A DNA stretch of 64,000 nucleotides from Bidens hawaiensis (Eukaryota; Streptophyta; Magnoliopsida; Asterales; Asteraceae): the NCBI GenBank assembly GCA_021521415.1, contig JAIQDT010009185.1, positions 17,783-81,782 on the forward strand, written 5' to 3'. The notes beneath the pieces were generated by a model. The model was not told the origin of the DNA, ran no database searches, and saw nothing but the letters and a program-made list of their open reading frames with translations. Position numbers and translations under genes: made by a program. Shown here piece by piece: positions 32,685 to 45,483 of the stretch (within the stretch, counting starts at the first letter, position 1; each line of letters opens with the position of its first letter).

Positions 32685-34566
32685 TGTGACGTCTGCCTGA
32701 TCCGACCCGACCCAGGTACCCGTTTCTCTGACCCGATCTCTTTCTTTTATGATTTAGTATTTATTTATACTTATATTTTACTTTTAATAATAATAATATA
32801 CTTTTCCTTCGCCTCTCTCTCTCTTTCTTTCCGCCTTCTTTTCCCTCTTGTCGCCGTCCCGCCCTTAAGCCTTGTTTCCCTCCTCTTTTGTTCCTTCCCG
32901 CCTAAGGTTGTCTGCGCAGACTCCTTACAAGGAATCCTGCGTGAAGACCACCTGTTTCAGCGATACGCGAGACGAACTCTTCTCGCAGCGCGCTAAGAAT
33001 GCCCTTCCCGCAATGCGCTTTGAATTCTAGGTTCTTCTCGCAGTGCGCTAAGGATTTGTGATTCTTCCCGCAGTGCGCATGGAATGTAGTTCTTTCCGCG
33101 ACGCGTTAAGGTTGTTTGTCTGCCTTCTCTTGACCTTCTGTGTCTGCCTTCGCGCCTTAGCCTTCTCGCGCTGAACCCTTTGAGTTTTCTTCTGTTTAAA
33201 TCTAGCCGTTTGCTTTTGTGTTGTCTTATCTTTTGAGCTGTTGACCTAACCTATCTAATGTCTGAATAGTTACTTTCGGCGCAGCATGCGTACCAACCCC
33301 ATTGGTTGGTAGAAAAAGTGACTGACATTATCTTTTGAGATCTGCCTTTGCCATGCTTGACCAGTACCTTTATCTGAACTGCCCATGCCTTTTTACTGTT
33401 CGCTGACAGCTTTATCTTGCCCCCTGCAGCTGCCATATCTTTTGATATCTTTTGTTATCTTTTGTTTTGTCTTGTTCTGTTTGTCTTGGAACCTTTTTCC
33501 CTTTTTCTGGATTTATGTTTCCTAGGGTTTTCCTATAAATAATAGTATTATTTTTTTTACACTACACACACAAAGCACTTAATCTCTCCTGTTCTCTTGC
33601 CCCTTGCTCTCTCTGCCGTCTTCCTCTCTGCCTCCGTCTTTCTCCCTGTTCTGCCCTGCTTTTTCGGTAATATATACATTATATATAATAGTTTACTTAT
33701 TAATTATGCTAACTTATAATCAAGACTTAAAACAGATCGTTAAAACAATAATCTTTAATTATAGGTTAACTTTGCTTGTTTAAGAGTTGATTCTTGCATA
33801 TCTATCACCGCATCGTTTATCATGTGAGTTATCTCGTATCTAATCCCTTTTTATTTTAAATGCTTTGGGATGTTCATGTGTTCATACAAAACTTGAGTCT
33901 TAAACTTGTTTATAAACTTTAGTCGCGCAGTATCCCATGTGTTGAGGACGTTTACTTGGCTGTTTATTTGTATGTGTGTATCATTAACCGCTTTGTTCGG
34001 CCTATTCCGCAGTTCCGTTGGTACCATTAGTTGAACACGGGAGACCTATCGTTTACGGTTTTCTTGTTTTACACTTGCACAGATGTTTCTCGTTTTTATG
34101 CTCAATTGGGAGCATGGATTGAACTATGATCTATGAACTATCTTAGGCTTGATCACAATCTGATTACACCATTGTTAAACTCTAGACATACACGTGTTGC
34201 GCGCAGATTTATTATTATCTATGATTATCTATGATTATCTATTAAACTTGATTTCTCACCAGCACGCAAGTGTTTGACGTTTATTTTAACACATGTTCAG
34301 GGTTGCAGTAGCTGTTTTGGGAGCTTAAGGACACGTAGGAAGTTCTTTATTTTGGACCTAGATTAAAATGTATCAAGACAAGTTTTGCTGTTCGAATATT
34401 ATGATTTATAATATATTGATTTATGTTGGTTTATTTATATCTTATGTATACGTTGCGCATGCGTGAATGAATATATTTATTAAATATTGACACCCAATAG
34501 TGTCACGAGTAATGAAACAATATGTGGCGCCCCGATGTATAATCCGCCTTTGGTCGGGGTGTTACA
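32685..34566 (+). repeat. LTR 2 of array B (1,882 bp)
   Basis: A complete internal LTR followed by a primer binding site rather than a target duplication, so it is the junction LTR of the tandem array. It starts TGTGACGTC where LTR 1 has TGTGACATC. Confidence 0.95.
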
Positions 34567-35219
34567 GATTGGTATCAGAGCTCGTTGACTTTAGGATAGG
34601 TGGTTAGACGTAACGGCCTAGAATACCTAAGAGTCCCTTCTCGCGCATGAGAGAAATCTCATGTTTGTGCGCTTATTGTTAATTACTCGTTATTTATAAA
34701 TATGCTCGCACTTGCGCAGTATATGATTTTATGTTTTATTTCGCGATATTTCGATTTTTGTTGAATTTCGATTTTTATTGATTTTTCTTACATATTCGTT
34801 TGTTGGGATTGAAAATCCGAAAAGTCATGGTGATACATGAATAGTGATTTTCGATTTCCATTTACGATTATGTTCTGAGGTTGGAGACTTGAAAAGTCAT
34901 GGTGATACATGAATTGTCAACCTCCAATACTCAATTTCTTGTATGTTTTATATTGAAGATTGAAAAGTCATGGTGATACATGAATCGTCGATCTCCAATA
35001 CTTGTTTGCTCGTATATTTTAAATTGGGAATTCGGAAAGTCATGGTGATACATGAATTGTCGATTCTTGATTCGAATTTGTTACCCTTATTAAGTCTGCA
35101 TTTAGGGTCATTTATTTTACTTTAACTTTTAATAGTAACTGACTCCGCAAAACCAAGCTTTATAAGATTAAACCTTGTGTTAAAACCAAGATATTAACTA
35201 AAATTAAAATTTTTATAGA
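34567..35219 (+). other. Second leader of array B
   Basis: Repeats the first leader almost exactly: primer site at 34570, GNRA hairpin at 34646-34663, four stem-loops with the 16-mer at 34825, 34897, 34968 and 35040. One G/A change near 35069 is visible relative to the first copy. Confidence 0.85.
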
Positions 35220-37736
35220 ATGCCTCCGCTATCTCGCCGATTTCAGAGAAGAGAAGCCTCGCGCATGCGTAGACAGCAACGTTCCCAGGAAATGGCCTCC
35301 GCAATAGCCCAAGCCTTAAACCAAAACAATTCCAACACCTCCGGATACAACATTAAATCCTTCAATGCGGGTAACCCTCCAAAGTTCACAGGTCTTGAAG
35401 GAGCCACCGTGATGCTCCAGTGGCTTGAGAAAATAGAAAACACTTTCCTCCACACCCAATGCCCCTCAGACAGACGAACCCTATATGCTTCCAGTGTCCT
35501 GGAATCCAGAGCGCTTACATGGTGGAATGGAGTAGCTCATGCGCGTGGCGCAGAGGCTGCTTCTAGCATGACATGGGAGGAATTCAAGGAAATTCTTACG
35601 CGAGAATTCTGCCCTCCCAACGAAGTTAAGCGCCTGGAGGAAGAATTCTGGAACTTGAAGCAATACACGGTGAAGCGCGCGAGTACGCGACGCGCTTCCA
35701 CGAGCTAAGCTTACTGGTCCCTCACCTTGTTACCCCTACACGCCGAGCAATCGAGAAATTCCTTGGGGGTCTCCCCATGGAAATTCAAGATTCTGTATGG
35801 GCCAGAAACCCAGTAACCCTCTCTGACGCCATCGAGTTGGCCGCTGTGCTCAGCGACAACCATGTCAGAGCAGGAACTCTGTTCCTGCGGGGAACGGAGA
35901 AGACCAAACCCACCAAGACTGTCCCAGAACCAACAGAAACCAAACCTGAACCCTCAAACCGTAACAACCTCAAGCGCAGGCGCAAGGCCTATGCGCTTAC
36001 CAACCCGCCCATTGCCCAGCAACCCATTTATCAACCTCCAGTTTACGCGCCTAACCCTCTGTCAGCCTACCCAACACCTCATGTAGTCCACAACTATGCC
36101 TTAACCAATCCCGCACTCCCTGCCCCGCCACCTAAGAAACCTTACACAGGAAATCAACCCTTTTGCCCAACCTGTAGACTTCATCACCCACCTCAAGTCC
36201 CGTGTCGACAATGTAACCGATGTGGCCGCGTAGGTCACTCCGTTGAGTACTGTAGAACCCCTCCCGCCAATCCAATTGCGCCAACACCACCAGCCTACCC
36301 GCAGAATCCACAACCAACATACCAAAACCCACGACCCAGGTCGTGCTATAACTGCGGTGATCCCAGTCATTTCCGGAACGCGTGCCCGAGACTACAAGTT
36401 CAGATTACGCAAGCGAATCCGGTGAACCAGATTTCGAACCAAGTGACGCGCGGACGAGCTTTTAACATAACCGCGCACCAAGCGCAAGCGAATAATGACG
36501 TAGTTAATGGTACATTTTTGCTTAACGGATTTTATGCCTCTGTACTTTTTGATACTGGCGCCGATCGAAGTTTTATCTCTCGCGCGTTTGAGCAGAAGCT
36601 TGCGCGACCGCGCAACGATTTAAAAGAAGATTTTTCAGTTGAATTGGCTAACGGTGAAACTGTTTTAATTAACTCTGTGATTAAAGATTGCACACTTAAC
36701 CTTAACGAAAACGATTTTCTGATCGACCTCATCCCTATGCCTCTTGGAAGCTTTGATGTTATTATTGGTATGGACTGGCTCTCGAAGAATCGCGCCGAAG
36801 TTATTTGCGCCAAGAAATTGATTCGCATACCTCGAGAGAATGGTGATCTTCACATTTACGGCGAAAAACCCTCCAGTGGTCTTAAGCTTATGTCTTGCGC
36901 CGAAGCCCAAAGACTCATGCGGAAGAAGTATGTTGCATTTCTAGCCCATGTGGTTAAACCTGCTGAAGAGAAGAAGCTTCGCAATATCCCTGTTGTGCGT
37001 GAATTCCCTGAAGTTTTTCCTGATGATCTTCCTGGTATCCCTCCCGCTCGTGAAGTCGAGTTCCGTATTGATCTTGTCCCTGGTGCTTCCCCCGTGGCTA
37101 AATCTCCTTATCGTCTTGCACCCGCTGAGATGCAAGAATTGGCCAGCCAACTTCAAGAGTTGACTGCTAAAGGATTTATTCGCCCTAGCTCTTCGCCCTG
37201 GGGTGCTCCGGTGTTGTTCGTTAAAAAGAAAGATGGTTCGTTTCGCATGTGTATTGATTACCGCGAGTTGAACAAACTCACCATTAAAAACCGGTATCCC
37301 TTACCGCGTATTGACGACCTCTTCGATCAACTCCAAGGTGCCTCTTGTTTTTCCAAGATCGATCTCCGCTCTGGCTATCACCAGTTGCGCATCCGCGATG
37401 AAGATGTTCCGAAGACTGCTTTTCGAACTCGTTATGGCCATTTTGAATTCTTGGTCATGTCCTTCGGTTTAACCAACGCACCCGCCGTTTTCATGGATCT
37501 AATGAATCGGGTGTGTAGGCCTTTCTTGGACCGTTTTGTGATTGTGTTTATTGATGATGTTCTGGTGTATTCTAAGACCAAGGCCGAGCATGAGCAACAT
37601 CTTCGGTTGGTGTTGCAAAAGCTTAAAGCTGAGCAACTCTATGCTAAGCTTTCCAAGTGTGAATTTTGGTCGGATGAAGTACAGTTTCTTGGCCATGTTG
37701 TTAACAAGATGGGTATTCATGTCGACCCATCCAAAA
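35220..37736 (+). pseudogene. gag-pol: Truncated, frameshifted Gag-Pol of the second internal region
   Basis: Same protein as the first copy until a one-base deletion near 35667 (CAGCGG to CACGG) shifts the frame in Gag and gives a stop at 35708. The original frame is open again (Met at 35777), carrying the zinc knuckles, protease and RT up to the FLGHVV region. At 37736 the sequence breaks off just after the DPSK motif and runs into filler and LTR 3. The RT connection region, RNase H, integrase and chromodomain are deleted. Not functional. Confidence 0.93.
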
Positions 37737-37758
37737 GCAGTCCGTTGGTACCATTAGA
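37737..37758 (+). other. Templated filler at a deletion junction
   Basis: The 21 bases 37737-37757 copy, with one T missing, the segment 37827-37848 of the adjoining LTR 3 (GCAGTTCCGTTGGTACCATT and on), plus one extra A. This pattern is typical of end joining with template-switched synthesis. Confidence 0.8.
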
Positions 37759-38384
37759 GTTGAGGACGTTTACTTGGCTGTTTATTTGTATGTGTGTATC
37801 ATTAACCGCTTTGTTCGGCCTATTCCGCAGTTCCGTTGGTACCATTAGTTGAACACGGGAGACCTATCGTTTACGGTTTTCTTGTTTTACACTTGCACAG
37901 ATGTTTCTCGTTTTTATGCTCAATTGGGAGCATGGATTGAACTATGATCTATGAACTATCTTAGGCTTGATCACAATCTGATTACACCCTTGTTAAACTC
38001 TAGACATACACGTGTTGCGCGCAGATTTATTATTATCTATGATTATCTATGATTATCTATTAAACTTGATTTCTCACCAGCACGCAAGTGTTTGACGTTT
38101 ATTTTAACACATGTTCAGGGTTGCAGTAGCTGTTTTGGGAGCTTAAGGACACGTAGGAAGTTCTTTATTTTGGACCTAGATTAAAATGTATCAAGACAAG
38201 TTTTGCTGTTCGAATATTATGATTTATAATATATTGATTTATGTTGGTTTATTTATATCTTATGTATACGTTGCGCATGCGTGAATGAATATATTTATTA
38301 AATATTGACACCCAATAGTGTCACGAGTAATGAAACAATATGTGGCGCCCCGATGTATAATCCGCCTTTGGTCGGGGTGTTACA
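37759..38384 (+). repeat. LTR 3 of array B, 5'-truncated (626 bp)
   Basis: Matches LTR bases 1257-1882. The promoter part is lost. It ends GGTGTTACA and is followed by GATCT, the duplication partner of the left edge. At the C/A difference between LTR 1 and LTR 2 it matches LTR 1, consistent with LTR 1 and LTR 3 being the original pair. Confidence 0.92.
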
Positions 38385-41300
38385 GATCTTGGCGATTTTA
38401 TCTGTTGTCTCTTGAACAAGTTCGGGTCCTGTGATTTGAGTTTCACCCACTTCGCTCCAACAGATCGGGGAGCGGCACTTACGACCGTAAAGTGCTTCAA
38501 ATGGGGCCATACCGATACTGGAATGATAGCTGTTGTTATAAGAGAACTCGATCAAAGGCAGGTGTGAATCCCAATTGCCTCCAAAATCAAGAACACAAGA
38601 TCGGAGCATATCCTCAAGAGTCTGAATAGTTCGCTCAGACTGTCCGTCAGTCTGGGGATGATATGCCGTACTCATGTCCAAGCGAGTTCCTAGCGCAGAT
38701 TGGAGAGATTTCCAAAAGCGAGATATAAAACGGCCATCGCGATCGGATATGATGCTCAAAGGAGTACCATGGCGGCAGACAATTTCCTTGACATAAAGCT
38801 GCGCGAGTTGCTCAACACGGTAGTTTTCACGAATGGGCAGGAAGTGAGCAGACTTAGTCAATCGATCCACTATTACCCAAATGCTATCATGTTTGCTTGC
38901 TGTCAAAGGTAACTTGGTAATAAAGTCCATCGCTACACATTCCCATTTCCACGTAGGAATTTCTGGTTGTTCGAGCAAACCAGACGGGCGTTGGTGTTCA
39001 GCTTTCACTTTAGAACAAGTCAGACATTTAGCTACGAACACAGCAATATCCTTCTTCATACCGGGCCACCAATAAGTAATGCGCAAATCCTTGTACATCT
39101 TATCAGCGCCAGGATGAATAGAATACCGAGATTTATGCGCTTCACACAGGATATCAGCGCGAAGATTCTCATCAAAGGGAATCCAGATGCGATTGAGATA
39201 GCAGAGAATTCCACTCAGATTAGGGACAAAGTGTGCTTCCGCGCCACACGCTAACTCGGCGCGAAGGTTACCATTACTGATGGATGCGCGCTGCGCGTCA
39301 CGAATACGCGATTCAAGGTTGCTCTGAATCGGCGCGAAGTGAAGCTGCGTGCGCGGCAAAATACAGTTAAGCTGGCAGGGTTTTCGGCTGAGCGCATCGG
39401 CTACCACATTAGCCTTACCAGGATGATACCGGATCTCACAATCGTAATCGCTGATGAGTTCGTTCCATCGGCGTTGCCTCATGTTAAGTTCCTTTTGATC
39501 AAAGATATGCTGAAGACTTTTATGGTCAGTGTAGAGGATACACTTAGTACCATAAAGGTAGTGTCTCCAGATCTTCAAGGCAAAAACAACTGCACCAAGT
39601 TCGAGGTCGTGAGTTGTATAATTCTTTTCATGAACTTTAAGTTGCCTTGATGCGTAAGCGATAACCTTGCCTCGTTGCATAAGAACACAACCGAGACCTT
39701 GGTTGGATGCATCGCAATACACGACAAAATCATCATTACCCTCAGGTAGCGCAAGAACAGGAGCTTCACACAACAAACGCTTGAGCGTTAGAAAGGCTTC
39801 TTTTTGCTTCGAGCCCCAAATATATGGTTTACCTTTGTGCGTTAGGGCCGTTAAAGGCAAAGCGATCTTTGAGAAGTTCGAAATGAAACGCCGGTAATAC
39901 CCAGCTAAGCCCAGAAAGGAACGGATCTCAGAAGGAGAGGATGGCGTAATCCAGTTCTTGATTGCTTCAATCTTGGATGGGTCGACATGAATACCCATCT
40001 TGTTAACAACATGACCAAGAAACTGTACTTCATCCGACCAAAATTCACACTTGGAAAGCTTAGCATAGAGTTGCTCAGCTCTAAGCTTTTGCAACACCAA
40101 CCGAAGATGTTGCTCGTGCTCGGCCTTGGTCTTAGAATACACCAGAACATCATTGATAAACACAATCACGAATTTATCCAAGAAAGGCCTACACACCCGA
40201 TTCATTAGATCCATGAAAACGGCGGGTGCGTTGGTTAAACCGAAGGACATGACCAAGAATTCAAAATGGCCTTAACGAGTTCGAAAAGCAGTCTTCGGAA
40301 CATCTTCATCGCGGATGCGCAACTGGTGATAGCCAGAGCGGAGATCAATCTTCGAGAAACAAGAGGCACCTTGGAGTTGATCAAAGAGGTCGTCAATACG
40401 TGGTAAGGGATACCGGTTCTTAATGGTGAGTTTGTTCAACTCGCGGTAATCAATACACATGCGAAACGTACCATCTTTCTTTTTAACGAACAACACCGGA
40501 GCACCCCAGGGCGAAGAGCTAGGGCGAATGAATCCTTTAGCAGTCAACTCTTGAAGTTGGCTTGCCAATTCTTGCATCTCAGCGGGCGCAAGACGGTAAG
40601 GAGATTTAGCCACGGGGGAAGCACCAGGGACAAGATCAATACGGAACTCGACTTCACGAGCGGGAGGGATACCAGGAAGATCATCAGGAAAAACTTCAGG
40701 GAAATCACGCACAACAGGGATATCGCGAAGCTTCTTTTCTTCAGCAGGTTTAACCACATGGGCTAGAAATGCAACACACTTCTTCCGCATGAGTCTTTGG
40801 GCTTCGGCGCAAGACATAAGTTTAAGACCACTGGAGGGTTTTTCGCCGTAGATATGAAGATCACCATTTTCTCGAGGTATGCGAATCAACTTCTTGGCGC
40901 AAATAACTTCGGCGCGATTATGCGAAAGCCAGTCCATACCAATGATAACATCAAAGCTTCCAAGAGGCATAGGAATGAGGTCAATCAGAAAATCGTTTTC
41001 GTTAAGGTTCAGCGTGCAATCTTTAATCACAGAGTTAATTAAAACAGTTTCACCATTAGCCAATTCAACTGAAAAATCTTCTTTTAAATCGTTGCGCGGT
41101 CGCGCAAGCTTCTGCTCGAAGGCGCGAGAGATAAAACTTCGATCGGCGCCAGTATCAAAAAGTACAGAAGCATAAAATCCGTTAAGCAAAAATGTACCAT
41201 TAACTACGTCATTATTCGCTTGCGCTTGGTGCGCGGTTATGTTAAAATCTCGTCCACGCGTTACTTGATTCGAAATCTGGTTCACCGGATTCGCTTGCGT

Positions 41301-42488
41301 AATCTGAACTTGTAGTCTCGGGCACGCGTTCCGGAAATGACTGGGATCACCGCAGTTAAAGCACGATCTGGGTCGTGGGTTTTGGTAGGTTGGTTGTGGG
41401 TTCTGCGGGTAGACTGGTGGTGTTGGCGCAATTGGATTGGCGGGAAGGACTCTACAGTTCTCAGCAGTGTGACCAGTACGGCCACATCGGGTACAAAGTC
41501 GACACGGGGTTTGGGTTGGGTGGTGAAATCTACAGGTTGGGCAAAAGGGATGGTTTCCTGTGTAAGGTTTCTTAGGAGGCGGGGCAGGGAGTGCCGGATT
41601 GGTTAAGGCATAGTTGTGGGCTATAGGAGGTGTTGGGTAGGCTGATAGTGGGTTAGGCGCGTAAACTGGGGGTTGATAAATGGGTTGCTGGACGATGGGC
41701 GGGTTGGTAAGCGCATAGGCCTTGCGCCTGCGCTTGAGGTTGTTACGGTTTGAGGGTTCGGGTTTGGTTTCTGTTGGTTCAGGGGCAGTCTTGGTGGGTT
41801 TGGTCTTCTCAGATCCCCGCAGGAACAGGGTTCCTGCTCTGACATGGTTGTCGCTGAGCACAGCGGCCAACTCGATGGCGTCAGAGAGGGTTACTGGGTT
41901 TCTGGCCCATACAGAATCTTGAATTTCCATGGGGAGACCCCCAAGGAATTTCTCGATTGCTCGGCGTGAAGGGGTAACAAGGTGAGGGACCAGTAAGCTT
42001 AGCTCGTGGAAGCGCGTCGCGTACTCGCGCGCTTCACCGCTGTATTGCTTCAAGTTCCAGAATTCTTCCTCCAGGCGCTTAACTTCGTTGGGAGGGCAGA
42101 ATTCTCGCGTAAGAATTTCCTTGAATTCCTCCCATGTCATGCTAGAAGCAGCCTCTGCGCCACGCGCATGAGCTACTCCATTCCACCATGTAAGCGCTCT
42201 GGATTCCAGGACACTGGAAGCATATAGGGTTCGTCTGTCTGAGGGGCATTGGGTGTGGAGGAAAGTGTTTTCTATTTTCTCAAGCCACTGGAGCATCACG
42301 GTGGCTCCTTCAAGACCTGTGAACTTTGGAGGGTTACCCGCATTGAAGGATTTAATGTTGTATCCGGAGGTGTTGGAATTGTTTTGGTTTAAGGCTTGGG
42401 CTATTGCGGCGGCCATTTCCTGGGAACGTTGCTGTTTACGCATGCGCGAGGCTTCTCTTCTCTGAAATCGGCGAGATAGCGGAGGCAT
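38385..42488 (-). pseudogene. gag-pol: Gag-Pol of element A, broken by a nonsense codon and by array B
   Basis: The minus-strand frame starts at 42488 with the same MPPLSRRF as B. It encodes Gag, two zinc knuckles (the first [14 protein letters not shown] differs from B), protease and the start of RT. At 40274-40272 a TAA stands where B has TAT, cutting RT after TAFRTR. The frame then continues without further breaks through RT (FINDVLVYS here versus FIDD in B), RNase H and integrase to 38385, where B is inserted. The FIDD to FIND change hits the first catalytic aspartate, so RT would be dead even without the stop. The C-terminal piece is at 24981-25498. Confidence 0.92.
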
Positions 42489-42636
42489 TCTATAAAAGTT
42501 TTAATTTTAGTTAATATCTTGGTTTTAGCGCAAAGTTTTAATCTTATAAAGCTTGGTTTCACGGGGTTAGATGCTGTCAAAAGTTAAAGTAAAATAAATG
42601 ACCCTAAATGCAGACTTAATAAAGGTAACAAATTCG

Positions 42637-42904
42637 AATCAAGAATCGACAATTCATGTATCACCATGACTTTCCGAATTCCCAATTTAAAATATACGAG
42701 CAAACGAGTATTGGAGATTGACGATTCATGTATCACCATGACTTTTCAATCTTCAATATAAAACATACAAGAAAATGAGTATTGGAGGTTGACAATTCAT
42801 GTATCACCATGACTTTTCAAGTCTCCAACCTCAGAACATAATCGTAAATGGAAATTGAAAATCACTATTCATGTATCACCATGACTTTTCGGATTTTTAA
42901 TCCC
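42637..42904 (-). promoter_or_regulatory. Leader stem-loop series of element A
   Basis: The complement of the 16-mer TCATGGTGATACATGA is at 42654, 42726, 42797 and 42869, again 72, 71, 72 apart. The outer stems differ from those of B at several bases. In the third loop the A version has TCAATCTCCAAT where B has TCGATCTCCAAT, turning a G-U pair into A-U. Confidence 0.8.
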
Positions 42905-43127
42905 AACAAACGAATATGTAAGAAAAATCAATAAAAATCGAAATTCAACAAAAATCGAAATATCGCGAAATAAAACATAAAATCATATACTGCGCAAGTG
43001 CGAGCATATTTATAAATAACGAGTAATTAACAATAAGCGCGCAAACATGAGATTTCTCTCATGCGCAAGAAGGGACTCTTAGGTATTCTAGGCCGTTACG
43101 TCTAACCACCTATCCTAAAGTCAACGA

Positions 43128-43139
43128 GCTCTGATACCA
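43128..43139 (-). other. Primer binding site of element A
   Basis: Read on the minus strand, TGGTATCAGAGC, three bases after the 5' LTR end. Confidence 0.92.
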
Positions 43140-43142
43140 ATC

Positions 43143-45089
43143 TGTAACACCCCGACCAAAGGCGGATTATACATCGGGGCGCCACATATTGTTTCATTAC
43201 TCGAGACACTATTGGGTGTCAATATTTAATAAATATATTCATTCACGCATGCGCAACGTATACATAAGATATAAATAAACCAACATAAATCAATATATTA
43301 TAAATCAAAATATTTGAACAGAAATAACTTGTCTTGATACATTTTAATCTAGGTCCAAAATAAAGAAACTTCCTATGTGTCCACAAGCTCCAAAACAGCT
43401 ACTGCAAACCTGAACATGTGTTAAAATAAACGTCAAACACTTGCGTGTTGGTGAGAAATCAAGTTTAATAGATAATCATAGATAATAATAAATCTGCGCG
43501 CAACATGTGTATGTCTGGTTTTCAACAAGGGTGTAATCTGATCGGGACCAACTCTAAGAGACAAGACTGCCAGTGCTCACAATTGAGCTCACAAACAAGA
43601 CTAACTGTGCATGTGTATACAAAAGAGAAAATCATAAACGATAGTTCTCCCGTGTTCATCTAATGGTACCATGAAAACTGCGGAATAGACCGTCCATACG
43701 GTTAATGATCCACACATACAAATAAACAGCCAAGTCTACGTCCTCAACACATGGGATACTGCGCGACTAAAGTTCATAAACAAGTTTAAGACTCTAAGTT
43801 TTGTATGAACACATGAACATCCCAAAGCATTTAAAAGCAAAAAGGGATTAGGTACGAGATAACTCACTTGATAAACGATGCGGTGTAAGATATGCAAGAA
43901 TCAACTCTTAAACAAGCACAAGTTAACCTATAATTAAGATTATTGTTTTAACGATCTGTTTTAAGTCTTGATTATAAGTTAGCATAATTAATAAGTAAAT
44001 TATTATATATAATATATATATATTACCGGAAAAGCAAGGCAGAACGGAGAGGAAGACGGAGGCAGAGAGGAGGCGGCAGAGAGAGCAAGGAGAACAGGAG
44101 AGATTAAGTGTTTGTGTGTGTAGTGTTAAGAAAATAATACTATTATTTATAGGAAAACCCTAGGAAACATAAATCCAGAAAAAAAGGGAAATGGTTCCAA
44201 GACAAACAGAACAAGACAAAACAAAAGATAACAAAAGATATCAAAAGATATGGCAGCTGCAGGGGGCAAGATAAAGCTGTCAGCGAACAGTAAAAAGGCA
44301 TGGGCAGTTCAGATAAAGGTACTGGTCAAGCATGGCAAAGGCAGATCTCAAAAGATAATGTCAGTCACTTTTTCTACCAACCAATGGGGTTGGTACGCAT
44401 GCTGCGCCGAAAGTAACTATTCAGACATTAGATAGGTTAGGTCAACAGCTCAGAAGATAAGACAACACAAAAGCAACGGCTAGATTAAACAGAAGAAAAC
44501 TCAAAGGGTTCAGCGCGAGAAGGCTAAGGCGCGAAGGCAGACACAGAAGGTCAAGAGAAGGCAGACAAAAACAACCTTAACGCGCCGCGGAAAGAACTTC
44601 ATTTCTAAGCGCGCCGCGGGAAGAATCACATTTCTTAGCGCGCCGCGGGAGGAACTAGAATTCCTAGCGCGCCGCGGGAAGAACTATAATTCTTCGCGCG
44701 TCGAGGGATGAACTACAATTCTTGCGCGCTGCGAGAAGAGTTCATCTCGCGTATCGCTGAAACAGGTGGTCTTCACGCAGGATTCCTTGTAAGGGGTCTG
44801 GCGCGTGGAGCCGCGCAGACAACCTTAGGCGGGAAGGAACAAAGGACAAGCAAAGAGTTAGAAGAAAAAGAGGGAAACAAGGCTTAAGGGCGGGACGGCG
44901 ACAAGAGGGAAAAGAAGGCGGAAAGAGAGAAGGAGAGGGACGGGACAGCGGGAAGGAAACGAAAGGCGGGAAGGAAAATACATATTAAAAATAAAGTATA
45001 AATACTAAATAAATATTAAATCATAAAAGAAAGAGATCGGGTCAGAGAAACGGGTACCTGGGTCGGGTCGGATCAGGGCAGATGTCACA
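43143..45089 (-). repeat. 5' LTR of element A (1,947 bp)
   Basis: Same length and, where compared, the same sequence as 23000-24946. The TATA motif is at plus-strand 44144-44151. A 61-codon frame antisense to the LTR (44250-44435; also 24107-24292) is identical in all complete A and B LTRs but reads as a conserved DNA block rather than a proven gene. Confidence 0.95.
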
Positions 45090-45483
45090 CCGGCGACCAC
45101 CGCGACACCCTGTCACCCCGCCGCTGCCTTCTACTCTTCCTCGAATCCTCCCACTTTGAAGGTAAGTTTACATTCATTGTTAAATGTTAATTGTTCTTGA
45201 TTGTTAACTACTTAATTTCTAATGACAGTGTCTCTTTTATTATTTTATCGTATCCTTATTATGTAATGAACTTTGCCCGAACCATCGACCCGACCCGAAC
45301 CTCAAATCGACCCGGAATTTTTTATACCCAACTCTATGAAATTAAAACATCTAAATGTAGTGCACCACCTGAAAAAAATTCCTGGATCCGCCACTGTTAG
45401 AATTGATGAAGAAACTTAGAAAACCTTTAACTAAATCATGACAAAAGCCAAAAATATATATCAGTGCCAACCCACCTAGGCTC

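Larger units (their letters stand above)
25494..38389 (+). mobile_element. Tekay/Del-type retrotransposon array B (LTR-internal-LTR-internal-LTR)
   Basis: A plus-strand array sits inside the pol of A with one shared duplication GATCT (25494-25498 and 38385-38389). Order: complete LTR 25499-27380, complete internal region, complete LTR 32685-34566, second internal region 34567-37736 (truncated), 22-nt filler, partial LTR 37759-38384. LTR 1 plus the start of internal 1 recur after exactly 7,186 bp (one base less past a small deletion). Outer LTRs sharing one duplication point to a single insertion later expanded by unequal or ectopic recombination between LTRs, then trimmed by a deletion. Confidence 0.92.
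22995..45094 (-). mobile_element. Tekay/Del-type Ty3/gypsy retrotransposon A, interrupted by array B
   Basis: A minus-strand element has 1,947-bp LTRs at 43143-45089 (its 5' LTR) and 23000-24946 (its 3' LTR). They appear identical wherever I compared them and are flanked by the 5-bp duplication CCGGC (22995-22999 and 45090-45094). Its Gag-Pol was a single frame like that of B, but has a nonsense change in RT and is split by array B. Identical LTRs mean A is recent, and B more recent still. Confidence 0.95.
21864..45404. mobile_element. hAT-type DNA transposon carrying nested retrotransposons
   Basis: The termini CAGGGGCGGATCCA (from 21872) and, inverted, CAGTGGCGGATCCA (ending 45396) are near-perfect inverted repeats. 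They are flanked by the exact 8-bp duplication TTAGAATT (21864-21871 and 45397-45404), the hAT hallmark. Removing the nested retrotransposon leaves about 1.4 kb of its own sequence: a tRNA-like segment, a smaller inverted-repeat insertion, an exon-like frame and a GC-rich patch ending at a GTAAGT. No transposase is recognisable, so it was non-autonomous before A inserted. Confidence 0.85.
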
